From Tanypteryx hageni (taxonomy: Eukaryota > Arthropoda > Insecta > Odonata > Petaluridae), in assembly GCA_028673005.1 (NCBI GenBank), contig CM054114.1:21856880-21920879 (forward strand): a DNA stretch of 64,000 bases, in the 5' to 3' direction. Shown in pieces: positions 31,397 to 41,892 of the stretch; within the stretch, counting starts at the first letter, position 1, and every line of letters begins with the position of its first letter. A program made the translations under genes and the position numbers. Under the pieces are notes generated by a model, which saw only the letters and a list, made by a program, of their open reading frames with translations, did not search any database and had not been told where the DNA came from.

Positions 31397-33089
31397 AATC
31401 ATATTATGGTGCTGAGAGATATACCGAGGCCTGGGTCGGTCCACTGTACCATCATTGTCTCGTTCCATCGCCGGGCGTTTACCTTTTTCAGATTTTCCAG
31501 GAAATAGTTCTCTGTTTTGTGTTGCTATGGTTTCCATTACAAGTTTTCTTTTCCTCTGGATCCCTCGCCCCCGGCACACGCCTCCGATTCCGTGACCTTA
31601 ATGTCTTCTTACTGATTCCATCGAAAAATAGAGGCGAAAGAGCATTTGCCGCCCTCCGTCTTCCTCCATATTCATCCACCGAAAAGAGGTAACGGCCCTT
31701 TGTGAATTATAAAGTATCTTTTTATATCGAGGCGCGATGCACGAATGTTTTTTTTCTCTACTCTCACCTTAAAGAGTCGGAGCGCCGTTCAAGTCGAGGA
31801 AGTCGTTAAGTATAACGTACCGAGAGAGATAATCGATGTGTGGATATAAGGACCTGCCGAAATGAGAGGGCGGCGGAGGATGAAGGGGCAAAAAGCAGGA
31901 CGTGGAGAATAAGAATAGGGGATTATAAATGTGGAGTGTGGTTTGAGGGGAGCAGGTCTTACCGACGTCGTTAAAGGCGGATGGCGTAAATGGTTGGGAC
32001 GGAGTCTTGAATGGAGGAGGGAATGTGTGTGTGGAGGAACGATGTTGGACGCGAGGCGTAGAACTGTGGAAGGTGTGAGATGTAGAGGGAGAGAGGGAGG
32101 TAAAGGACTTGGAGTAAGTTGGGGGCGTTGAACCACTGACTCGTCAAAAGACTGGACACTTGCTGAATCGACTGTTTTTGCCAGTTCAGTTTTCGTTTTG
32201 AATACCGAAATTGCTATATTTAATGTATTATGCAATGTTTCTTGTCGAAGAAATTCCGCAGCGAATTACTTTTTATCGAGGAACGGAAAAAGCTGACACA
32301 AAAAACGGTCGGATCGGCGGACATGTCGCGCGGGGTAAAAATTTCACGAGAACAATCCACCATATATTTTTGTAATATGTTTTCCCATAATCACTTTACT
32401 AGCATGGTAATGTTTTCAGTAATTCATCCTACATTTAGGGTGTGAATGTATTAAAATTCATGTGTTATTGGTCGCCGCTTTCAAAATATATTCATCAAAT
32501 AATAAAAATGTTTACGAAGTTTTGATTTTTAATTAACTGAAAAGTCCCACATATTCTTGAAGAGGAGGAAAAACATTTTTTCGCTATGTCAATTCGCCTC
32601 AACATTATGCGATATTTTATTGTAATTTTACTTATGTAGTATTTTCATTACGCCAAAATAAAGTATTGATTTTTACATTAATTAATACCTTCTAAGCAGT
32701 ATGCAAGCGATTTGCTTATGCTGGGTGCTGTCACAAGTTCAATAGAAAAATAATCAATGATTATAGAACTTTTTATAATCTTAATCGCTTGCTCTTTAAT
32801 GATGGCTCTTCTGCAAACTTTAATATTTCCTCATTTTTTACCGCTTTTACATTATCTTGGTATGTAATTAATGTATGTATTCTAATTCGCCCGGTAAGAT
32901 TACTGATTCAACGAATACTTATCGATGAATTCTCACAAGATTGCTTTGAATGCTCTAAAAATTCTCTATATCGTGTTTTTTTTTATTTTGTTCTACACCA
33001 TGGAATGACTTCGCGGGCGGTTCTAAACAATATAAATCCAAAAAATAGACATTTTATTAAACTGCTCCTTTTTTATAGGTAAGCATAAG
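31397..33089. other. No gene recognised
   Basis: The 148-codon minus frame at 31789-32235 and the 97-codon plus frame at 32789-33082 show no recognisable domain. The region after 32450 is strongly AT-rich. Confidence 0.45.
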
Positions 33090-33150
33090 TAGGCTTACCA
33101 TATATTTAGGATACAAAACCGGGACAAAATGATTTCTGTAGATGGAAAAC
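33090..33150. mobile_element. Left end of a TA-flanked element, truncated
   Basis: TA then GGCTTACCATATATTTAGGA and an inner AACCGGGAC, the same end as 33298-33609. No matching right end of its own was found. Confidence 0.55.
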
Positions 33151-33295
33151 CGGAACATAGCCTGGACGTGTCTTTTGTTATTTTTATTTGTTGGATGAAC
33201 TTAAATGTAATATAAACGAACTCTCTGTAGCTTACACGTATTTTCTATTGCTATTAAATAATTTTATCAATTTGCCAATAAGATATTATAATAGT

Positions 33296-33611
33296 TAGGC
33301 TTACCATATTTTCAAACAACCTAACCGGGAGATTGGGAAATGAGGGTGGAAAGGAGGGAGGGTAATCAAAAACTATCTAAATAAACCCCGAAATGTATTT
33401 AACATTACAATATTAAATCTAAAATTCAATATTTGAACAAAAAAGGAATTATTTAACACAAGGAGCTCCTTTTATTATTCAGAAACAATTTTGTTGCAAC
33501 TACCCCTGTCGTCGGGTCATATATATTTTCCGTCACAAAACAACAAACCGACCGGGACAAGACCTTGAAACCGGGACGATTGCGGTCAAACTGGAACGTA
33601 TGGTAAGCCTA
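33296..33611. mobile_element. TA-flanked MITE, GGCTTACCATA ends
   Basis: Element 33298-33609, 312 bp. Inverted GGCTTACCATA at both ends and TA duplicated at 33296-33297 and 33610-33611. Inner CCGGGA/TCCCGG motifs lie near both ends. TIR and inner motif are close to those of element A. Confidence 0.8.
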
Positions 33612-36069
33612 ACCATTAGAAGCAATCCAATTGAATAAGTAAAATAGACAAATTCGCTTATTCTTTTTGATCCATTTATTTGCGATGCTTTCCATCAGAT
33701 CGGAGACTTTTAACGCTATTTTAATTGTTCATTTGCGAATTCAAATTTCTCCCGCGTCCTCCGTCCGTTCGATTTGGCCCATTGACGTGAGAACTTGCAC
33801 ACTCGGTGACCTTCCGCTCATCGTCACGTAATCCAAACCTTTCGTCGCGAGAGGCGCTGTCTGCAGTGCACCAAGGATCTGCAATTTTATTGTTCCTATT
33901 GCGGAATTTTTTCGTGTGCACCTTTTCCCCCTCTTCCCGTCCTCACGTGTCGTTTCGTAATGTGCGAGATACGATCTGTGGAACGCGAACTCTATTGTTG
34001 GCTCAAATACTTTTTCGTTGCGATGAAGATGTGTGCAGGAGGGGGTTTGGTCTCCGCCAAGGAAAAACTTCGCGCTGTGATGTACGTAGGTGCGCTAAAA
34101 AGTGCTCGCCGAAGGTGGCATTTTGTTGGAATCCAGTGCACATCCTTGTACAGACACGAGTTTTCATAAAAATTCATTTATTATCTCATTTTGATAAGAA
34201 TCCATTATCCATTAAAAAGGCACCCCACATTGATAGCTGTAAAGCACAAATAATTGCTCCTTTATTTGTTGGTGAAACACTATGCAATCAGGAGTCACGT
34301 GGTTTTAATTTAAATTTTTGTTAGATGTTATATACCATCGCTAATATTTTCCTAATTTTCTAATATTAAAGTATGTTAGATTTTTGAAGTTTATTCGACA
34401 TTAATATCTGACTTGACGGTATATTTCCAGTGTTGTCTAAGTTATTCTTCATTTATATGTTAATTAGAAATAATTATTCGCAATATTAGATCATTTCATA
34501 ATTGATGCGATTTGCCCAAGTCCACGAGTCAACCGTTCACCATTGAGAACTCCGCCGTCAAATCGTCTTTATGAGCATAGTATCTCCGAGTGACAGCATC
34601 AGCGTGTTTGCGTATTAACATTGACAAGCCCTCGCTCGTCAGCCTGAATTTGAAGTTGTCCTTGAATGAAGTCGGTTTTTCTGGTCATTATTTTTTTAGG
34701 CTCCGCTCATCGAAATATCGATTATAATTCACGGGGAGATTTTCGGGGAAACAGCGTTCGCTCTCGGTTCTCGATTTAAAGGCCTCTCGCTGCCACAGAA
34801 AACCCTTTGGTGATGATTGCTATGACTCCACGGATTGGTTGGAAAACGAAAATCTTATTTCGGCTACAAATCAGGCAACCTCGTTGGGGATCGATCTATC
34901 GGTTTCATATCCGACCGAAATCCGCGGTATCTGTTGGCGGTCATAGGATTGTCTGGCACACGACCATTATTGCGTCAATTTACGGTTGCATGACGCATCC
35001 AATCGCTCGTGGGGAAAAATAACTCCTGCTTCACAAGTGAACGTCGTTAAGAATTCAGTAATGCCCTTTGTTAGATGTTTGTTTCTATTTGTTAACAGCT
35101 TTATTCCGGGAGCCTGCATTTTTTAAATTAATAATTAAGTGTCGCGTAATTTTCGGACTGTCACGGTTCATTATTGAGTATTTTGGAAGATTACTTTTTC
35201 ATTTAATTTGATTTTCTTAACTCTTAAGTTTAGCCATGCTTTTCAAGTTACCAGGTGGTAATATAATCGTAAAAAAATGGCAAAGTAAATTAAATTTATA
35301 GAATAAGCCGTTGTTATCCTTAGATTAAGTTTTTCAAGGTAATGGCACAATAAATATAGACTCTGGGGCGAAGTTTGCGGCATAAATGCAATCAAAAGAC
35401 ATTGGCTTCATCAAAACTTATTCTTAAGAGTTAAAATTCAAAATGCAGGCTTCATTTTGTATTTCGCTCAGGTGTTCGGTATCGCATTGTGTGTAACATC
35501 TGTCAACGCCTTAAGACGATTGTTTGGTATTCTATGGCCGCAGTCGGAGTATCGTGACCAACAACTTTCATCCGTAAGGTGACACCATTTCTGTCTCGGT
35601 CATGGCCTCGTGGCTTACGAAGATCCCTCCTTTAAAAACCCAAACCCTTTTAGCCTCTAATCCGTATTAGTCGTTGGAATCCCCCGTCATCATAACCCGC
35701 TCGCGTTTAACCTTACTCATAGCGTTGCCATGGCAGCGAATCCTCGCTCGCGCAAGCGCACAAATGGTCCTTTTTCGCCTTTCCGTCCTCTCCTCTTCAC
35801 GTGTTCGTCGCTAAGTAGGTCACTTTCTGCAAACGGAGAGGTCCATCCTATTCTCCTTATTTCTGGAGAACCCTAGATAGCCCAGATCCCCTGCCACGTA
35901 CTCCCTCTTAACGACGAAACGCGCTTTGTCGATTGTCGTTGCTTAGCGAGCACACACACTCGAGGCCGCACGCACACATGAGGTCTGCACCAGCGTGTAC
36001 CCTCCTTCGTCCATATTCATACTCCAAACTCCCTCCTCCCTCATTTCCTATCTGGCGAAATATTTTTAC
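33612..36069. other. No gene recognised
   Basis: A 172-codon plus frame at 33806-34324 overlaps other frames and has no domain that I can recognise. 34500-36060 has patches of higher GC but no supported exon. Confidence 0.4.
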
Positions 36070-36645
36070 TTTCTCCATACGTAGTATAGGGAAAATTGTT
36101 TTCATGAAAAAATCGATTTCGAGAGTTCAACGGAAATGCACGTTTTGAGGTCCCCTGAACACGTTTTGGCCATTTTCTCGATAATGTCTGTTTATGTGAT
36201 AGGAATGGGTACTCTTAACTCAAACACTACTAATAAAATCATCGCGAAATTTTATATTTGACGTTTCTGTTAAAGGGACAAAAATTGATTAGTTTCTGGT
36301 AAAACTCTGTCAACCGAAGGTGATGTTTACTCTTGTCACTTCCGTTTTTTTTAATTACTCCTTACGTAGTATAGGGGAAAGTATTGTTTTCATGAAAAAA
36401 GTCTATTTCGAGATTTCAACGGAAATACGTTTTGATATCCCCTGAGAACGTTTTGACCATTTTATCGATGATGTCTGTGTGTATTTGTGGGTGCCCGAAC
36501 TCGGAAACTTTTAATCAGTTCAACGCGAAATTTTATATTTGATGTTTTTATGAGTCACAAGAGTTGATTAGTTTTTGGTAAAGATCGGTCAACCGGAAGT
36601 TGGTGTTTACTCTTGTCACTTATCCGTTATTTTGAAATATTTGCT
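36070..36645 (-). repeat. Family H, two tandem units
   Basis: Units of about 287 bp at 36070-36356 and 36357-36645. Each starts TACGTAGTATAGGG and has TTGTTTTCATGAAAAAA, TTCAACGGAAAT, CGTTTTG(A/G)CCATTTT and TCAACCG(G)AAG, then TTACTCTTGTCACTT. They are inverted relative to copy 1 at 18734-19035. Confidence 0.85.
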
Positions 36646-37426
36646 TCAATATTTTATGCATGTAAAAACGTACTAGAATAAAAGTCGTAAGAAATTTAAT
36701 TTTCTACAACCTTTGTTAAAAACATTTTCCCATTGTTTAAGAGATATCTTAAAAACTAAATTTTTTAACTGCCACAACCACACCACCTACCGGCTACTAT
36801 CGTAAACACTTGACGCTTAGTTACGCCTTGTTAATAACGCTCCTTTTTATTTTGTTAATTATTGGAGCTTCGTGGCCATATCCAATATCAGATATTTCTG
36901 TTCTTTGTAGTCTTTAAATTTTTCCCGCAGATCCTTAAAATATTTATTTGAAATTTTTAGATATATTATAGGTGTAAAGAAAGTCATGTGGTGGCCACAT
37001 CAGATTTTTTCAAATATTTGCTTTAATACTTAATCAATTTAAAACATTACTGGAATAAAAGTTGTAGGAAATTTTATTTTCTACAACCTTTCTAAAACAT
37101 TTTCCAATATAATGCATTGTTTAAGAGAGAGTTTTAAAAAATGTTTTTTAGCTGCTACCACCACACCGCCTGGAGTCAATTTTTGTAAACAGTTGACGCT
37201 TTGTTACGTCTTAGTTAGTAACGCTCCTTTTTCTTTTCTTAATTGTTGGAGCTTCGTTGCTATATCCAATATCAGAAGCCTACGGTATCAGTTTGCCATT
37301 TCTTTGTAGTCTAAATTTTTCTCGCAGTTCCTTAAAATATTATTATAATTTAACCAATTAGGAATTTTTAGAAATATTACAGGTATGTAGAAAGTCATGT
37401 GGTGGCCTCATCGGATTTTTTCTAAA
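36637..37426. repeat. Tandem duplication, unit about 375-415 bp
   Basis: 36637-37011 and 37012-37426 align along their length: TATTTGCTT(C/T)AATA, GAATAAAAGT(C/T)GTA, TTTTCTACAACCTT, TGTTTAAGAGA, TAACGCTCCTTTTT, TTGGAGCTTCGT and AAAGTCATGTGGTGGCC. They directly follow the family H units, so both may be internal repeats of one large unrecognised element. Confidence 0.88.
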
Positions 37427-37736
37427 ATATAGGATTTATGGCGTTTCTAGATGTACCGAGAATCGAAATTTGTTCTGTACGGAAAATCCCCTCGGTTTTT
37501 CTGTTGGCAGGCCACGAGTGCGTTGCATCGAGGTCAATTTAGCAATTCTTCTTTGTTTTTTTTCGCTTGACTTGGCTCTTGCATTCTAAGTTAACTCGTG
37601 TGAAAATAATCTCATAGTTACTTGGCTTGATCGGAGTCGTAGGTATCCGTATTTCTGCGGGATTTGAGTTGGAATTTGACCATAACAGCATACTTTTGTC
37701 TTTTTGAAAATAATCGTTTTAATATTGAACTGCCGT
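37427..37736. other. No gene recognised
   Basis: Mixed sequence between the tandem duplication and a pogo-like element. The minus frame from 37845 to 37618 has no recognised domain. Confidence 0.4.
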
Positions 37737-38076
37737 CAGACCCCGATTTAGCGCATCCCCTATATAGAGACACCACCGCATACAACCCATCAATATTTTT
37801 GAGCGGAACTTCCACCTTGTAATGTAACTCGTGAAAAAACTCCACTGGAAGTTAGTGTGGATATAATATAAATGTAGATACAAGTAAGTTAGTTATGGTA
37901 TTTTTATAGCAATTTATACAATTTATTATTTAAGTGTTATATTGTTGCCACCTTGTCTAATGGCCAAACTAATAATAATTACATAGAGCAAGCGTATACC
38001 TCGAGTTACCGCCACCCCCGCTTCAGCGTCAATGTCAATGATGAACAAACGGTGACGCTAAATCGAGGTTTTACTG
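37737..38076. mobile_element. pogo-like non-autonomous element
   Basis: The right end, on the minus strand, is CAGTAAAACCTCGATTTAGC. The left end is CAGACCCCGATTTAGCGCAT. The CAGT start and the CCTCGATTTA core resemble pogo/Tigger termini. The expected TA duplication is not visible, so the edges are approximate. Confidence 0.5.
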
Positions 38077-40592
38077 TGTACGAATATTAATCGAATAAAA
38101 AATGTTTCTCTGGCACTTAAATGCATTGGCACAATAGTCATTTCCCTTATCGTCTAGAAATGTCGTTTTTTCTCCAAGGCGACTTATTATAGGAATAAAA
38201 GCGAAAGACGATCTTCGCGGAATCTAAAAAAAATCGAATTACATTAAGCGACAAAGAAAGAAATTACTTTCCATCATTTTAAAATTATACCAGAGAGCAA
38301 ACTTATCCACGTTCCTTGATTTAAGGTCATTAATGGAATTTTAACTTTTTCCGTCTATTATAGATCTTTAAGTAATTAATGTATAATACACCTGGTATTT
38401 GTTAATAGGATGAGGTTGGCATTAACTAGTCAGTTTTCTAAATAAAAAAATAACGTGCTATCCATCGATTTGCGAAAGTCGTCTAAATACTATTTATAGT
38501 AATTGCTACTTATTAGCCGAGCCATTTGAAGCAGCTTCTTTGCAACGCATGACCTCGTCGCTTCCGTAAAATATTTTTATCATTCCGTTGGAACATAGCG
38601 TACGATCTTATTAAAAGAAACCTCTTACAATGCAAGAAAATGTCTATGTGTCGAACTAATTATAATTCAAGAAGTAATACACGCCCGATGGGAAAAATTC
38701 TAGGGAATTAAACTAATTGTTAATGTATAATCATCGTTTTCAGATATTTTGTTTCGAACATAGTTTTTACTATGTTCTTCATCAGACGCTAAGACGGAGC
38801 TACTCTGGATGTAGCTAAACTAACACTGAGACCAGTATTAAGATATGCCCATTTTGAAGAAAAGTAGAGTGATGATTTTTAAATAAGTTTTTGCTCACAT
38901 TGTTTTTATTCAAGCATTGAGAGCGTTAATCAAATGCCATTGATTTACTCGAGGCGTGCATGATATTTATAAATGAAATTCATCCGAGTAGAAAAAGTTC
39001 GCCATTAATAAGTGAAATAGTTAAGTTTATTGGTTAATTTATCATGGCCGAAGCTCCTAAAATATACGTTATCGGAATCTAGAGAAATTATAAGCTTATT
39101 AGGATATAAATGTTGGAGGTGATAAAAATGAAATTAATAATTTGGTCGTATGTAATTTAAAATTTTGAGTTTCTATCTCAATTTCGTCGTATTGAAAATT
39201 CATTTTTAGTACACATTAGAGTTACAACCATTACTGGCGTGCACAGTTCATTGCATACATTGATATGCCGTTGATGCATATTAGACAGGAAACGGTTTTT
39301 AGCATTTAATTTATGTGAGCTAACAATCAACCAAGACAATTCAAGCAATTAGAAATTATTAAAATTCAAACGTTGCCCAAGTTTCTGCAGTGTATGAACC
39401 GATTCAGAAAAATATATGCTTTACAAAATGTGGCAAGTTTTTCGTAGGACGAGCTAACGGACGAAAGCACGCTTCAGTAACATATGGCGCGGCAGATTAA
39501 AGAAATCAAGCGTTGCCGACAAACGTACATCCAAGAGACTAACCATCCGATCATCTTCAACTACTTAAAGTAAAAGATATCGTCACAACTCAAACTAAAT
39601 CCAATCGAAATTTAAAATCTATCAAACTATCAAAGTGTTGAACGCAGATTTTGATTCAATTCCTCAATCTACCTTATATTTTGCCACTAAGGAAACACAA
39701 TTCACGACAAAACCCCTAACCGCATCATTTCCCCTTAGCCTCCATTTCCAAGTATTTTTCTTTCTCTTAACATACACCCACTTTGAAAAGATCTCCCGCC
39801 ACATTTTTGAAATGGAAAAACACGTGGCACACGTGTTGTTTTCTGGAATCGACGACTGATGGGATCACCACTGAAGCTGGCTGCTTTGTAGCTTAAATAT
39901 GCGCATCTGGTTTTTTCATCAGTTATGTGCTACATTCATCATGAAATCCAGTACTATCTTGCCGTTCGGTTTGACAAGGTGCAACGGAGTCTTTTGCAGA
40001 ATGAATTATTTCTCATCTTTTGTTCTTAATATATTCATGAAGTCATCGTGTTGATATAATTAATGTATTTTTATGTTAATGTGACGGTTATTGAGAGCTA
40101 TAAATTTATAGAAGAGAAATTCAGAAGTGAATTATCGTGTGTAGATTACCCAGGGAACTTGTTTTGACTCGGTCGAGTGAGCCAGGCGCGCCCTTCAAAT
40201 GCAAAGTAAATATACTCAATGGAAATTCACCGAACGTTGATTCTAAAATTAGAGCGTAGATGCGTGTTTTTTCTATTTTATATAGAGAAAGCGGGGAAGG
40301 GAGGATTCTTATGCGCGAGTAGGTGTAAACAATATATCCGAGTCGGAGGAAAGATATTTTTGGGCGGTGCGCATTATTGGGTTTCTGCGTATATACGATA
40401 TTTTTCTTGGGGAGCACGGGCGGCCATCGCTTGCTCGTGCCTATCGTATTACTCTTTCACTTGACTGACATTTTTCGTGAGAATAAGGAGAGATGCGGGA
40501 CCGAACCGCGTCTAGCTTTGTATTTCCAATAATCAGCGATTTTTCTTGTGTGTCTGAGAGCTCTACTGACAGCAAATTACTGATTGTGATTG
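38077..40592. other. No gene recognised; one strong small hairpin
   Basis: AT-rich throughout. At 38752-38785 the minus strand reads CTGATGAA, GAACATAGT-AAAA-ACTATGTTC, GAAA (see findings). The open frames at 39635-39859 and 40121-40417 show no domain. Confidence 0.5.
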
Positions 40593-40869
40593 GTTGGGTT
40601 CGGGGGCGGATTCAGAAACTTCCCAAGGGGAGGGCGATCGCCCCAATTGCCTCTCCCCCTCTTGATTCCGCCTCTGCCGACGACCATACATTTTGAAAAT
40701 CCCTACCCCCGTCAGAACCTTTCTTTTACTTGTCATACAGACTTAATCTTCGGTGCAGAAACAAGGAATGTTGCGCGGAATGAATTTAAGAATGTACCCA
40801 GTGGAGGGCAATGGGATCGTCCAAAGGGAGGGCGATCGCCCCTCCCTTGTATCCGCCACTGGTTGGGTT
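40593..40869. mobile_element. hAT MITE with perfect 8-bp TSD
   Basis: Element 40601-40861, 261 bp. The right end on the minus strand is CAGTGGCGGATACAAGGGAG and the left is CGGGGGCGGATTCAG. Both subterminal regions carry GGGAGGGCGATCGCCCC. TSD GTTGGGTT at 40593-40600 and 40862-40869 is perfect. Confidence 0.92.
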
Positions 40870-40958
40870 GATTCTTGAATTTTTTTTAGACACTCCTGCT
40901 ATTCTTGAATCTGTCTTGTCTGCATAGTGCTATTTTCTCTTTGAGGGCGAATGTCTTT

Positions 40959-41345
40959 TTAGGCGCTCTTTACTAGAGAAAAGGGAAGTAGCTTAATGTC
41001 TTATGGGCACGTCTCCTTCGTCCGTCCATGTGTTTAATCTCGGAAACTACTTGGCGTGTTTTAATTAAGCATTAGTAATCCTCATTAAAATTCATCGCCG
41101 AGCTCTGATTTTGGATTGCATTCGTCAATTAGAACTTCCACTTTATATTATAAGCACTTAAATATACGTATAGTCGTTATCTCGTTAAATCGCATCCGTC
41201 AAGCAATAATTGATTATCATATTCTCTCTCTCTCTTATATGATATGTAAGGTACAGATTTAAAAAAAATATTTCGATAGAGGACAACATTTATCAAGAAA
41301 AAGTTCGCGAGACCGTATAATTACGACTTATAGTTTAGGATTTAA
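40959..41345 (+). repeat. Dispersed repeat family G, copy in plus orientation
   Basis: Starts TTAGGCGCTCTTTAC, then CTTATGGGCACGTCT, CGTCAATTAGAACTTCCACT, TATCTCGTTAAAT, CATCCGTCAAGCAA, TATATGATATGTAAGGTA and TATCAAGAA. It is the reverse complement of the right parts of 51932-52840 and 59182-59861. Confidence 0.8.
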
Positions 41346-41579
41346 AAATTAATGAAACGCCCAATCTTTCGATTCCGATTTATACGCAATTCTCATAAAA
41401 ACGCCTTTGAAATCTCTGTGTATTCCATTTATATAGTAAACGTTTTCTTCTTGTTATTTTATATACGTAGCAGTTGCCGCATTGAGTGCTGTTAGAGTTG
41501 TATTTCGGTAAATTTTAATTATAAACGTTTTGTTGCCTTTGTTTAGAGACATCGCTGTTATTGTTACCCAAGTACATCC

Positions 41580-41892
41580 CTTTAGATCGGTGGTTCCCAA
41601 AATGGTTTCCGCGGCACATTGGTGTTCCGCAGTAGATTTTTAGGGGTGCCGCGAAAAACCTCGTTTAGTAAATAAATCGACGATTTGCATGTTTTGGGGG
41701 ATAATTAGGGCAATCATTTTTCTTCTAATAAATTGAGTATATAAGAGCATCAACAAATGGTTGTGTCCAAAGGTTGTAATATCCGTAACTAAAAATATAT
41801 AAAGGTTGTCACAAGACTGGGGTGTCGCGAAACCATCTTTATCTTTGCAAGTGTGCCGCGGCTCATAAAGTTTGAGAACCACTGCTCTAGAT
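41580..41892. mobile_element. hAT MITE with 8-bp TSD
   Basis: Element 41588-41884, 297 bp. Ends CGGTGGTTCCCAAA and (complement) CAGTGGTTCTCAAACT, TSD CTTTAGAT/CTCTAGAT (7 of 8). Inner GTGCCGCG blocks lie near both ends. The long minus frame 41640-42143 starts outside and crosses it, so it is not a gene. Confidence 0.88.

Noticed and set aside
33806..34324. 172-codon frame
   Set aside because: No domain, overlapped by other frames on both strands, no supported start or splice sites.
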